Part shown: positions 52,827 to 61,936 of the stretch, piece by piece | How the letters are laid out: each line of letters opens with the position of its first letter | How positions within the stretch are numbered: the stretch's first letter is position 1 | Assembly: GCF_041261445.1 (NCBI RefSeq) | Contig: NZ_JBGCCU010000017.1 | Span: forward strand, 124,001-188,000 | Origin: Catenulispora sp. EB89 | GTDB lineage: Bacteria > Actinomycetota > Actinomycetes > Streptomycetales > Catenulisporaceae | Direction: 5' to 3' | Length of the DNA stretch: 64,000 nt | Position numbers and translations under genes: made by a program | The notes under the pieces: generated by a model | Seen by the model: only the letters and a program-made list of their open reading frames with translations | The model's database searches: none | Told to the model about the DNA's origin: nothing

Positions 52827-53085
52827 CCCATGCAGGTCAGGCTGTGTGTTCGTACTCATGCAGGATGCCGCCGAGTCGGTCGCGTCTTTGCACATTCAGT
52901 TCGACGATGTCAGGAGGGCCTGTGTTCTGGAACCTGGAGTGCGCCACCCGGGTGCCGCACACTGCCCCCGAGATACGCATGATCACCTCCGCTCCGTCGG
53001 CAAGCCGTCGACCTGAACGTGCGAAGACGCGACCGACTCGGCGGAATCCTGCACGAGTACGAGCAGGCTGCCTGACCTGCATGGG
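52827..53085. mobile_element. MITE-like element: two inverted copies of a transposase 3' end
   Basis: Long inverted repeats of ~76 bp lie at 52827-52902 and 53010-53085 with roughly ten mismatches. Both arms translate, outward, to the C-terminus of an rve transposase (QRRDRLGGILHEYEHTA on minus; RRRDRLGGILHEYEQAA on plus). The two 3' ends therefore flank ~107 bp of unrelated sequence. It is a miniature derivative or a collapsed pair of IS copies between gajB and the EVE-type nuclease gene. Confidence 0.75.
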
Positions 53086-53201
53086 ATGGATAATCGGCAC
53101 CCGCACAGCTCCGCTGCTGATCAAGCTGGCGATGGCCTCGCGACTTCAGCGCTCGTCACAAAAATCTTGTTAGAGCCACGTGTCCAGCGCAGGCCGGGCG
53201 G

Positions 53202-54611
53202 TTATCGCTGGAACGCATCGTTCTCTGTGCCAGGCCAGCCCAACTGGATGTCGCAGCTACCGCACAGCTGCTGCCAGCGTGCGCAGTCTTCAGGTTCGGA
53301 TGAGAGCCACAGGACACCGTGCACATCGCGCCCGTCTGAGCGGTACCGATCCATGTAGTCGAGCGTCTGGCCTAGGCCGTAGCGCAACTGAGCCAAGTCG
53401 TTGCCGTCCTGGAGGGACTTGACCTCGATGATGGTGATCCGCTCGTCCTCCTCGAGGAGAAGGTCCACCTCGGCCTTCCAACCGAGGGCTCTGTCGAAGG
53501 TCTGGACCGTGTCCTTGCCGAACTGTGAGCGGAGCCAGGTGAGGAGGGCGTTCTGGGTCTCATTGTGGAGATTGGTCGCGGTGACTGTAGCTTCGGGGGC
53601 GCCCAAAGCAAGTCTGCCGCCGTTTGGGAGATAGTCGGCTTTGACAGGTTCGGCGACCCGGCCGAGGGGGCGACGGGCGGCGGTGAACTCGTCGTGTAGT
53701 GCGAAGCGGTCGACGACCGTGGTGTAGAAGCTGACGTTGTCTTCCTGGGCCTTGTCCTTTATGGAGGCCATGGTTCCGCGCAGGAAGGTGGCACGTTCCA
53801 TGTCGCGGTCGTCCTTGTCGCGAACGAGGCGACCAAGCCATTGGACGCGGCGACGATGCCGATGGTCTGTGGTGGCACGGTAGTAGGCACCAACACGACC
53901 GATCCAGATCTCGCCGGGCGAAGTACCGATTGCGGCAGTGCGGAAGACGACAAGATCGCCGGGCGCCATGATGTTGAGAAAGCTGTTGAGGCTGCTGGAC
54001 TCTGAGACACTCCGCCCCCTTTCCAGACCCGCCGCCTTAACGGACTCCCAAGATCTGCCGTATAGATCTTCGGTAACGTCTCCGAAGCCGACGGATACGT
54101 ACTCATCGGCGACCCAAGCAGCGGCTCGCTCGCTGCGCGTCATCTCCCTATAGAAGCGGCTCTGCTCATCGTCGGAGTGGCCAGGGTTGATCTTCCACAT
54201 TGGGCGGCTGCTGCCGATGTCAGTCAAGGAGCTTGAGAGCGACCGGTACGTCTCCCACGCCTCGGAAAGAAGGGACGTGACCGTCTCGAAGTCTTCGTTT
54301 GTGGCGGGGCACCACGCGCTCCGCAGGAAGTTGTTGATCACTAGCACGTGGTCGCCGCGCCTCTGACGCGGTTTGCCGCGCGAGTTAGTTGCGGAGCCCT
54401 GAGACTCATAGAACTCGTCGTAGGCCGGCTGGGGCAGAAGATGTCGGTTCGCGTTGAGAAATCTGGCCCACGGCGTAGACAGCAAGTACGCAGGTTCTGC
54501 GCTAAGCGCCGTTGGGGCCGCTACAGAAGGTAGCGAGTTTCGCCAATCGGCGACGGTTGCAGCGACGGTCTTCACGGATCCGATAGTCGCAGAACTCATA
54601 GTCGCTTGCAT
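53202..54611 (-). CDS. EVE/PUA-like domain fused to PD-(D/E)XK nuclease
   Basis: The ~469-residue protein has an EVE-like domain at about 165-265: AAAWVADEYVSVGFGDV, PGDLVVFRTAAIGTSPGEIWIGRVG and HRRRVQWLGRL match the aromatic-cage fold that reads modified bases. The C-terminus is an Mrr/REase-type nuclease with Asp383 (KAEVDLLL), Glu396 and Lys398 (IIEVKSLQDG) as D...ExK. This pairing is that of modification-dependent restriction enzymes such as McrBC/Mrr relatives, so it may cut DNA with modified cytosine. The N-terminal ~130 residues are unknown. Start is uncertain between 54599 and 54710. Confidence 0.72.
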   Translation of the reverse strand: MQATMSSATIGSVKTVAATVADWRNSLPSVAAPTALSAEPAYLLSTPWARFLNANRHLLPQPAYDEFYESQGSATNSRGKPRQRRGDHVLVINNFLRSAWCPATNEDFETVTSLLSEAWETYRSLSSSLTDIGSSRPMWKINPGHSDDEQSRFYREMTRSERAAAWVADEYVSVGFGDVTEDLYGRSWESVKAAGLERGRSVSESSSLNSFLNIMAPGDLVVFRTAAIGTSPGEIWIGRVGAYYRATTDHRHRRRVQWLGRLVRDKDDRDMERATFLRGTMASIKDKAQEDNVSFYTTVVDRFALHDEFTAARRPLGRVAEPVKADYLPNGGRLALGAPEATVTATNLHNETQNALLTWLRSQFGKDTVQTFDRALGWKAEVDLLLEEDERITIIEVKSLQDGNDLAQLRYGLGQTLDYMDRYRSDGRDVHGVLWLSSEPEDCARWQQLCGSCDIQLGWPGTENDAFQR

Positions 54612-54825
54612 GGCAGTTCGGGCGATGCAGAGAAGGAAACGCTCAGCGCCAGTTATCATCGGGCCTGCCGCACTCGATCCGGTGTGGTGTGGGGGCGGAC
54701 GTCGTGACAACGCATGACATCTCCCGACCCATCTGGCGCCTTCAGGGGTTTACGTTCTGGACAAAGCGGCAATACCCATCACGAAGCAGAGGCGTGAGTG
54801 TTGACAGATGCCTTATATTAATGCC

Positions 54826-54868
54826 CTACGGATTAGAAGGTTAGGGGTTCGAATCCCTTCGTGCGCAC
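54826..54868 (+). other. putative attR: distal copy of tRNA-Arg 3' half
   Basis: The 43-nt segment matches 17231-17273 with one mismatch. No acceptor 5' arm, D arm or complete anticodon arm precedes it, so it is not a tRNA. It marks the probable far end of a 37.6-kb integrated element. The C-to-T change would give a G-T pair in the anticodon stem. Confidence 0.75.
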
Positions 54869-54895
54869 TCATGTTAGGCACATGAACCGCAGGTC

Positions 54896-54930
54896 AAAGC
54901 CCCTCCGCCATCGCAAGTGGAGGGGCTTTT
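54896..54930 (+). terminator. intrinsic terminator beyond the distal tRNA repeat
   Basis: An 11-bp stem (54896-54906 with 54919-54929), 12-nt loop and T-run (ctttt) follow the tRNA remnant by 27 bp. It is a plausible original terminator of the tRNA-Arg gene, displaced when the element inserted. Confidence 0.8.
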
Positions 54931-55081
54931 GCGTGCCCTGTTCCGGGGCCGGTCTCACTTCTTGTCTCAGTCGAGGTCTTCCGCGTCATACTCCGGCGCC
55001 TCTGGAGACTCCTTTTGCGGCCGCCTACAACGCCAGACTCGCCGTCCCCTATTGGAGGGTCGGCGTAGACCGGTTCAGCTA

Positions 55082-56690
55082 CTAGACCCAGCCCGTGCGT
55101 CCGGTCGCGGAGGTCAGTGCCGTGACTGCGCTTTGGGGAACTGCCGCTGTCCCTCCGAACACGATGGCCTTGGTCGGTGACCCGACAGCTGCGAGCTCGC
55201 CGGGCGGCACCGATGCCCCGTCAGCCAGGACCAGACCGCCGCCGTGGGCTCCGGCCACGGCGGCGCCGGCCAGCGCGTCGGCCCAGGAGGGACAACAGTT
55301 TGGCCGCCGTCTGGAATCGGTCCACGCCCGCGACCTGGTTGAAGCGAACCGGGACCCAGCTGCCCTGGGTCCAATCGACCTGGCCGCCGACGCCGGTCAC
55401 GTATGCGGCCGGATTCGCGGGCATCGTGGTGGCGAAGTAGCGGGCTACGGACGGATCGGAGTTGTCGGGACCATCCACATGCGGCGGTGTCAGGATCACG
55501 ACAGAGTCCGTCTGCGTCGCGGCGACGGCTCCGGCGCCCAACGCGTCGGGATAATCGGCACCAGTGACGACGAGGATCTTTCGCGGGCGCGTGGTGATCT
55601 CGTCGACGATCGCGACGCTGGTCACGTAGCGGTGGCGCCCTGAAGCCGCTTCGGCACGAACCCGGCAGCCGTGACCTGGTTCTGGACGTTCGCCGACAAC
55701 GCGTCGGTTCCGCCGAGCAGGTACACCGTCGCCCCGCGCGGCAGCGTGCGGTGCAGCTCGGCAAGATCGCGCGTGTCGCGCGAGTCGCGCGGCGTCAGCA
55801 GGAGCGGACCGCGCTTCTCTCCAGCCAGAGCGCTGCCAGCGAGGGCGTCGACGGCGGTGTCGACGTGGTCCTGCCCGCCAACACGGTCCACCATCGGCTG
55901 TGGCGTCGGTACTGACTGGGCGTTCGTCAGCTGCCAGGAGATGCCGTAGGCGCCGCCGGAGTGTTCAACCGAATCGGCGTCTGCGTCGAACCCGGCGGTC
56001 CGATCTCTATCTGCCCGTTACCCATGGCGGCGGCGATCCGCGCACCATCGGGCGACCACACCGGCTGCATCGTGCCATTGAGCTCGCCGACGAGGGTCCG
56101 CGTGGGCGATGTCGTAGAGGCGACATACATACCAGACAGGTCCTGGAGATCGTTGACGACCAAGTGGTTCCCGTCGGGGGCATTGCTCGCGACGCGCAGG
56201 TAGTTACCGACCAGCCCGGTGGCGATGAACGGCGGACGCTGACCCGCACCGTCGATCTGGGACTCTACGACTGTGGACGCGGACGTCATGGTGTCACCCT
56301 GTGGTGTATCGGCCACGAAGACCACGTGTGCGCTGTCGGCACCCCAGGTCATGAAGTCGACGCGGCTCGGATAGGTCAGGACCCGCCGCGCGTCCGAACC
56401 GTCGGCGTTGACGAGCCAGACGCCGCACTTCCCGACAGCAGGAACTGGTTTCCGTCGGGCGAGTACTGAATCGAGAGCATGCTGTCGTGCATCACCGCCA
56501 CCGCCGCGGGCCGCCAAACCCGGTCGCCGGTACCGTCCGGACGCATCGACTCCAGTTGGTCCTGTCCCTAGCCGTTCGCGGACGCAGCCTGCCCGGCGAT
56601 GGCGATGACGCCACTGTCGTCGCCGAGAGAGGCGGCGAGTGCGGCGGGCGCCGCGAAGACGCCCATCCCGGCGCCGACAAGAGCGGTCCC
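55082..56690 (-). pseudogene. decayed secreted cell-wall protein (TolB/WD-like plus CW_binding_2 repeats)
   Basis: Pieces of one gene lie in at least three frames. From the 5' side: a signal-like ALVGAGMGVFAAPAALAA; a propeller part with RVWRPAAVAVMHDSMLSIQY, WLVNADGSDARRVLTYPSRV and QPVWSPDGARIAAAMGNGQ; then CW_binding_2 (PF04122) repeats, TVYLLGGTDALSANVQNQV, ILVVTGADYPDALGAGAVAA and SWADALAGAAVAGAHGGG, ending AIVFGGTAAVP...GWV at TAG. Breaks are near 56570, 56430, 55925, 55622 and 55290. The 5' end is joined to a transposase remnant. The original was a surface protein binding cell wall. Confidence 0.8.
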
Positions 56691-56830
56691 GAGCGTGCCC
56701 GGCCCGATGATCCGTTGGCCGCGCAGTGCCTTGGGCAGGGTCTTGGACAACGCCGCGCGCACGGCCCCGTCCTACCGGGCGAGCCTCGGGTTCGGGCGCA
56801 CCCGGCGAAGCACCGCAACCTGATCTGCTG
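56690..56830 (-). pseudogene. transposase remnant (rve type)
   Basis: The minus strand reads LPKALRGQRIIGPGTL, matching [16 protein letters not shown] of the IS transposase at 21.4-22.1 kb, preceded by fragments like RLGFGRTRRSTAT-type upstream sequence in another frame. About 140 bp remain. It runs directly into the signal-like part of the neighbouring pseudogene. Confidence 0.7.
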
Positions 56831-56863
56831 GCTTCCACCGGACACCGAGGTCGTCGTGGCGGC

Positions 56864-56874
56864 CGAAAGTTTCG
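56864..56874. promoter_or_regulatory. CGAAA-N-TTTCG operator upstream of xylanase
   Basis: CGAAAGTTTCG at 56864-56874, flanked by one more G/C pair on each side, lies ~245 bp before the xylanase start. CGAAA-N-TTTCG-type palindromes are the known operators of xylanase genes in Streptomyces. A matching palindrome lies at the LacI gene start (59281-59293). The intervening gap 56831-57119 has no gene. Confidence 0.65.
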
Positions 56875-57119
56875 GCGATAAGTGGCGAGCCGAGGCTCGA
56901 TCATCGCAGCGGTTATTCGCCCGTTTCCCCTGTTGGGGCCGCAGTACTACGGCCATAGCGTGGTCTATCGACGGCGACGACGTGCTGTGGTTCTTCGAAA
57001 CATTTCCGAAACTCATTGACGGCGGTTCGCCGAGATTCAACACTGCCGATAGGTCTCAGCGACCTGATCCCGGTCGCCACCGCTCGGCGACTCCATCACA
57101 GCTAGGAGGCGCATTTCGC

Positions 57120-58118
57120 ATGTCCGGCAACCCACGTCTCCCCGGAACCCGCCGGAGCCGCCGGCTCCGGCTCCGGCTGCTCATCGGCGCCGCCGTCGCC
57201 TTGTTCCTGGCCACGGTGATGCCGTCCGGCCCGGCGTCTGCGGCGACGAGTATCTGCTCGAACCAGACTGGCAACAACGGCGGTTACTACTACCAGATGT
57301 GGAGTAGTGGCCAAGGGTCGGCCTGTATCAACATGAGCTCGGGAAACAGCTACAGCTCCAGTTGGAGCGGGATCGGCGACTTCGTCGCCGGCGTGAGCTG
57401 GAACCCCGGCGACACGTCGACGAAGTCGTTCACCGGCAGCCTGAACGCCTCCGGAGGCACCTCGCTCGTGTCGCTGTACGGCTGGTCGACCGGTCCGCTG
57501 GTCGAGTACTACGTCATGGAGAACTACGTCGGTTCGCCGCCCACGGCCGGCACCTACATGGGACAGGTCACCAGTGACGGTGGCACGTTCAACATCTACG
57601 AGCACCAGCAGGTGAACCAGCCCTCCATCCAGGGCACCGCCACCTTCGAGCAGTACCTGGCTATCCGGACGTCGCCGGTGTCCAGCGGCACCATCACCGT
57701 GTCCAACTTCTTCAACGCGTGGGCCAGCCACGGGATGAACCTGGGCACGCTCAACTACCAGATCCTCGCCACGGAGGCCTGGGGCGGTGGCAGCGGTAGC
57801 TCCAACGTCTCGGTGAGCTCCGGTGGCGGAGGCGGCGGAGGCGGTGGCGGTGGCGGCTGCACAGCGACCCTGTCGGCCGGCTCGCAGGGGAGCAACTGGT
57901 ACAACCTCAACGTCGCCGTCACCGGCTCCAGCAACTGGACAGTGACGATGAACCTCGTCTCGCCCGCTGTCGTCTACAGCACGTGGAACGTCAGCGCCAC
58001 ATGGCCCAGCCAGTACGTGATGGTCGCCAAACCGAACGGGAGCGGCAACAACTGGGGCGTCACGATAAGTCCGAACGGCCAATGGACATGGCCATCAGTG
58101 TCCTGTAGTACCTCGTAG
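57120..58118 (+). CDS. secreted GH11 endo-1,4-beta-xylanase with C-terminal binding module
   Basis: The 332-residue protein has an Arg-rich n-region then a hydrophobic signal (LLIGAAVALFLATVMPSGPASA; cleavage near 41). The GH11 domain (about 45-232) has the two catalytic glutamates, Glu129 in GPLVEYYVME and Glu219 in LATEAWGGGSG. A poly-Gly linker (236-250) leads to a short carbohydrate-binding module with Cys at each end and exposed Trp residues (CTATLSAGSQGSNWY, WTWPSVSC), like CBM2 but shorter. AGGAGG at 57104-57109. It is convergent with a LacI gene. Confidence 0.93.
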   Translation: MSGNPRLPGTRRSRRLRLRLLIGAAVALFLATVMPSGPASAATSICSNQTGNNGGYYYQMWSSGQGSACINMSSGNSYSSSWSGIGDFVAGVSWNPGDTSTKSFTGSLNASGGTSLVSLYGWSTGPLVEYYVMENYVGSPPTAGTYMGQVTSDGGTFNIYEHQQVNQPSIQGTATFEQYLAIRTSPVSSGTITVSNFFNAWASHGMNLGTLNYQILATEAWGGGSGSSNVSVSSGGGGGGGGGGGGCTATLSAGSQGSNWYNLNVAVTGSSNWTVTMNLVSPAVVYSTWNVSATWPSQYVMVAKPNGSGNNWGVTISPNGQWTWPSVSCSTS

Positions 58119-58156
58119 CGCATCGAGAAACACAACGAGAAGGACACCGGCCCGGC

Positions 58157-58194
58157 TCCGGCGAGGTCTCGCGAATCGCGGTGACCTCGCCGGA
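58157..58194. terminator. bidirectional hairpin between xylanase and lacI-type gene
   Basis: A perfect 12-bp stem TCCGGCGAGGTC / GACCTCGCCGGA (58157-58168 with 58183-58194) with a 14-nt loop sits midway in the 86-bp gap between convergent genes. T-run is absent, but the location suits transcription end on both strands. Confidence 0.65.
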
Positions 58195-58204
58195 CAGCCC
58201 GCGG

Positions 58205-59260
58205 TCACGGACTGAGCCCAGCCGCCGGCGGCGCTGTGCTCTCCCGCACCACAAGCTCGGTGACCAGGTCGATCCGGCTGGTGCGCAGGACCTGGCCGCG
58301 GGCCAGGTCCAGGACCATGTGCGCGGCCGTCCCGGCCATGTCCCTTATCGGTTGGTCGATGGTGGTCAGCGCCGGATCGGTCCAGGCGGCGACCTCCAGG
58401 TTGTCGTAGCCGATCACCGATAACCCGCGCGGTACGTCGATGCCGAGTTGCCGTGCCGCGCGCAGTACTCCCAGGGCCTGCATGTCGGAGCCGGCGAACA
58501 CGGCGGTCGGCCGGTCGGCGCGGTCGAGCAGCGCCAGACCGTGCTGGTATCCGGCGTCGAGGTGGAAGGTGCCGTAGCGGATCAGGTCCGGGTCGATCTC
58601 CATGCCCGCCTCTTCATGCGCGGCGCGGAACCCGGCCAGGCGGGCACGGCTGCACAGCACGTCTGCGGGCCCTGAGATGATGCCGACCCGGCGGTGGCCG
58701 AGCGCCAGCAGATGGCGGGTCGCGAGCAGGCCGCCGTTCCAGTTGTTGGAGCCGACCGTGGGCACCGAGGCCGTGGTGGCGCTGTCGGTGTCGACCACCA
58801 CGAACGGGATGTCCTGGCGCCGCAGCCGCTCCTGCTGCACCTGGGTCGGGCTGCACAGGACGAACAGCACTCCGAGCGGCCGCCGCGACAGGACCGCGTC
58901 CAGCCAGTGCTGCGGCGGATGGTGCGCGCCGCCCAGTTGCGACAGGACCACATCGACCCCGTCCGGTTCGGTCACCGCCTCCACACCCCGGATGATCTCC
59001 ATCGCCCACGCCGAGTCGAACTCGTGGAAGACCAGGTCGATCTGCCCGGTGCCGACCGGCTTCTTCTTGGCGCGCCGGCGGTAGCGGTGCCGTTCCAGAC
59101 TCTCCTCGACCCTGGCCCGGGTCTGAGCCGCGACGTCGGCACGGCCGTTGAGCACCTTCGAAACGGTCGCCACCGATACGCCGACCTCCTCGGCGATGGC
59201 CGCGATGGTGGCGGTCGGCGAGACCGGGTCCGGACCGTTCCGCAGCTTGTGAGACGCCAT
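58205..59260 (-). CDS. LacI-family repressor, probable xylanase regulator
   Basis: The ~351-residue protein has an N-terminal LacI HTH (IAAIAEEVGVSVATVSKVLNGRADVAAQTR split as IAEEVGVSVATVSKVLNG) and a periplasmic-binding-type ligand domain (IDLVFHEFDSAWAMEIIRGV, GHRRVGIISGPADV, FAGSDMQALGVLRAARQLG, LSVIGYDNLEVAAWTDPALTTI). ATG 59260 is chosen; a GTG at 59281 would fall inside the operator. Its promoter carries the palindrome seen upstream of the xylanase, so it probably controls itself and the xylanase, with xylo-oligosaccharide as inducer. Confidence 0.9.
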   Translation of the reverse strand: MASHKLRNGPDPVSPTATIAAIAEEVGVSVATVSKVLNGRADVAAQTRARVEESLERHRYRRRAKKKPVGTGQIDLVFHEFDSAWAMEIIRGVEAVTEPDGVDVVLSQLGGAHHPPQHWLDAVLSRRPLGVLFVLCSPTQVQQERLRRQDIPFVVVDTDSATTASVPTVGSNNWNGGLLATRHLLALGHRRVGIISGPADVLCSRARLAGFRAAHEEAGMEIDPDLIRYGTFHLDAGYQHGLALLDRADRPTAVFAGSDMQALGVLRAARQLGIDVPRGLSVIGYDNLEVAAWTDPALTTIDQPIRDMAGTAAHMVLDLARGQVLRTSRIDLVTELVVRESTAPPAAGLSP

Positions 59261-59279
59261 CGAAACATCACCCGTCTTC

Positions 59280-59294
59280 ACCGAAAATTTCGGT
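59280..59294. promoter_or_regulatory. CCGAAA-N-TTTCGG palindrome at lacI-type gene start
   Basis: ACCGAAAATTTCGGT (59280-59294) is an odd-centred perfect palindrome ~20 bp before the repressor ATG, suited to autorepression. It shares CGAAA-N-TTTCG with the site at 56864-56874. Confidence 0.7.
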
Positions 59295-59476
59295 CAGAGT
59301 AGCAGCGGATCAGCCCTCGATGTCTTGCTCCCACACCCCGGACTGGTCGTGGTCGCTCCAAGACGTCGTCTCCGGCGAATCCGTTCGGTCCGGCGGCGCG
59401 CAGTCGGACCAGGCCGATACCGTGAGGCTTTCAGCGCCGGCCCCGCAGGGGCGCCGTCTCCGTGGGGGTTGAGAGT

Positions 59477-60013
59477 ATGGCCGTCTTCGCTACGTACTGC
59501 CAGGTGTGCGGTCTACCGGTCCAGCAGGACCACTACGTTCCGGCCGAGGTCGGCGACTACTTCCATATCTGGCGCGGCGACGGCGACGACGCGTGCGACC
59601 CGATCATCGCCTTCGAAGCCGAACACGCCTGGCTGCGCGACGCACTGGGGCTGCGGATCGACGGCGACGCACTCTTTATGCCGACCGTCTCAGGGATCGT
59701 GCACGATGGCGACTTGGAGAGTCCGGCGGGACAACTCTTCAGCGCCGACCTGTTCGACGGGGAAGGCGACGACCGGATGGCGCTGCACGCCGCATGCTGG
59801 CGGCTGGCGGGCGAGCCGTCGTCCTGGGCACCGCTGGCGCATCTGCGCGACCTGCCGGAGGCCGAGGACCGCTATCGGCGGCAGCTATTCGACTTCAAGT
59901 CCTTCGTCGGGGACGGCCACGGCTGGATGCTTGTGGACCCCGAGTCCGACGCACCGGACGGCCTGCGCAACCAGCGACGAATCCTGGCGCTCATCGAGGC
60001 CGCGGCCGAGTAG
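59477..60013 (+). CDS. hypothetical protein with CxxC motif
   Basis: The ~178-residue product begins MAVFATYCQVCGLPVQQDHY, where CQVC could bind zinc with later residues. The rest is acidic with Trp (DYFHIWRGDGDDACDPII, HAACWRLAGEPSSWAPLAH, KSFVGDGHGWMLVDPESD). I do not recognise the family, though such immunity- or metal-related proteins are seen in actinomycetes. ATG 59477 follows GGGGG/GAGAG. It is divergent from the LacI gene. Confidence 0.7.
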   Translation: MAVFATYCQVCGLPVQQDHYVPAEVGDYFHIWRGDGDDACDPIIAFEAEHAWLRDALGLRIDGDALFMPTVSGIVHDGDLESPAGQLFSADLFDGEGDDRMALHAACWRLAGEPSSWAPLAHLRDLPEAEDRYRRQLFDFKSFVGDGHGWMLVDPESDAPDGLRNQRRILALIEAAAE

Positions 60014-60298
60014 TTCCGCGAGCGCCACCAGCCTCTCATCCCACAGACGCAGGCGGGCGTCCTGCGTTTCCGTATCAAGGCGGACACGGCTCGACACGCC
60101 GGCACAGATCCCGATGATGCCACCGGATCATGCGCGGCCAAGCGGATTGGCCAAATTGCCGCCGATGATCCGGACGGCGTATGGGGCGTCGCGACGGCTG
60201 CCACGACATTTGGTGCGTGACGCGAATTCGCCGCGCCCGGAGTGGCTGTGGCCTGGTTTCACCCATTTGGATCAGATGGTCCAGCACGAACTGCCACA
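60014..60298. other. gap upstream of Wadjet operon
   Basis: The 285-bp region before the first Wadjet gene has no gene. The promoter of the operon should be here, but no convincing -10/-35 or operator was found. Confidence 0.45.
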
Positions 60299-61936
60299 AT
60301 GGCATACGTGACCGACGTGCCGCCGCCACAGCCCTTCGCCTACCTCGGCACCCCGAACGCGCCGCTCTACGCCGGCATCCTGGACGTGTTCGCCCTGGCC
60401 AAGCAGCGTTTTACCGTCCACCTCCGGCCCGAGGATGTCCTGTCGGACTGGCCCGGTGCTCCCGGCGCACTGGACGGTGGCCGCGCCGATGCGGTCCGAC
60501 CTACGGTCGAGCAGCTGGTCCAGGCCCTGGACAAGCTGGTCGAGTGGGGCAACCTCCGCTCGGACGCCGACACCGGGCGGGTGACCACGGTCGAGGACTT
60601 CAACCGGGCCCGGAGGATCTACCAGCTCACCCGGCACGGGCAGGCGGCGCTGGCGGCGATCGAGCACTACGAGCAGGCCCTCGGGCAGCGTGGGCGGCTG
60701 CAGACGGTCGCGTTGGCCGACATCGCCGAGCAGTTGTCCGCGCTAGCGCTCCACGCCGAGGCCGCCGACGCGCCGGACCAGGCCACGGTCGGTCTGCTGT
60801 TGTTCGCCCTCACCGAGCGCTTCACCGGTCTGGCCGACAACGCCGAGGCGTTCATGTCCTCGCTTCGGCGCACCGTCGACTTCAGTGACGGTGACGGGGA
60901 TGAGGAAGCGTTCCTGGCCTACAAGGACCGGCTGATCGAGTACATCGACAAGTTCATCGCCGACCTGGCCAACCGCGGAGCCCAGATCGCCGGGCTCATC
61001 GAGCGGATCGAGACGGCCGGCATAGCGCGGATCCTGGAGGCGGCGGCTCGTCGGGACGCCGTCGACGCCATTCCCGACACCGACCGAACTGATGGAGCGG
61101 ACGCCGGGGTCGCCCACGCCCACGCCACGGCTGTACAGGCAGCGACCCGCGACTGGGAGAACCGCTGGCGCGGCCTGCGTGAGTGGTTCGTCAGCTCCGG
61201 AACCCGCCGTCCCTCGCAGGCCCGGCTGCTGCGCAACGCGGCCGTCAGCGGCATCACGAACCTGGTGAACACGGTCGCCGCACTCAACGAGCGGCGCGGA
61301 GGACGGTCAGACCGGTCGGCGGACTTCCGCACGCTGGCCCGCTTCTTCGCCCAGGCCCCGGACGACGCCGCCGCACACCGGCTGTGGCGCGCGGCGTTCG
61401 CCCTGGCTCCGGCCCGGCACCTGACCGTGGACTCCGACACCGAGGACACGTGGGAACAGGCCGAATATCCGCCGGGCACGCCGTGGGCCGCCGCCGCGCC
61501 GCTGCTGATCAGCCCGCGCCTGCGCGAGACCGGATCCTACGAGCGGCGCGGCGCTCCGAACAGGGCCGTCGATCGCGAGCAGGGACGTCGACAGCTCGCC
61601 GAGCGGGCCGAGCGCGAGGCCGCCGAGATCGCCGAGGCGCGGCGGCTGCTGGCGACCGACGGGCCCGTCCTGTTGTCCGAGCTCGCCGGAGACGAAGGTC
61701 TGGACCCGCGTGCCTTCCGCCTGTTTCTGTCCGTGCTCGGCGACGCGCTGGCGGCGCGCCGTCCCGGCATCGCCACCACGACGGCCACCAGCGGCGACGG
61801 CACGATGGAGATCCGGTTGAAGCTGGTGGACGCGGGGACGATCGTCGCGATACCGACCGAGGACGGCGTCCTGTCCGGGCCGGAGCACGTGGTGGAGATC
61901 ATCGACCTGACCGCGCGTCCGGTGGCGGTCCGATGA
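60299..61936 (+). CDS. jetA: Wadjet-type protein JetA (TIGR02677/DUF2397 family)
   Basis: The ~545-residue protein has an N-terminal winged-helix-like part (YAGILDVFALAKQRFTVHLRPEDVL, then RIYQLTRHGQAALAAIEHYE), a long helical middle (LANRGAQIAGLIERIETAGIARIL) and the family C-terminus (DGTMEIRLKLVDAGTIVAIPTEDG). It matches TIGR02677, the kleisin-like subunit of the non-type-I Wadjet systems, which cleave small circular plasmids. ATG 60299 is the best start although no strong ribosome site is seen. Four-base overlap (ATGA) with the next gene. Confidence 0.85.
   Translation: MAYVTDVPPPQPFAYLGTPNAPLYAGILDVFALAKQRFTVHLRPEDVLSDWPGAPGALDGGRADAVRPTVEQLVQALDKLVEWGNLRSDADTGRVTTVEDFNRARRIYQLTRHGQAALAAIEHYEQALGQRGRLQTVALADIAEQLSALALHAEAADAPDQATVGLLLFALTERFTGLADNAEAFMSSLRRTVDFSDGDGDEEAFLAYKDRLIEYIDKFIADLANRGAQIAGLIERIETAGIARILEAAARRDAVDAIPDTDRTDGADAGVAHAHATAVQAATRDWENRWRGLREWFVSSGTRRPSQARLLRNAAVSGITNLVNTVAALNERRGGRSDRSADFRTLARFFAQAPDDAAAHRLWRAAFALAPARHLTVDSDTEDTWEQAEYPPGTPWAAAAPLLISPRLRETGSYERRGAPNRAVDREQGRRQLAERAEREAAEIAEARRLLATDGPVLLSELAGDEGLDPRAFRLFLSVLGDALAARRPGIATTTATSGDGTMEIRLKLVDAGTIVAIPTEDGVLSGPEHVVEIIDLTARPVAVR

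Noticed and set aside
54826-54868. Second tRNA-Arg gene
   Set aside because: Only the 3' half is present; acceptor 5' strand, D arm and 5' anticodon stem are missing.
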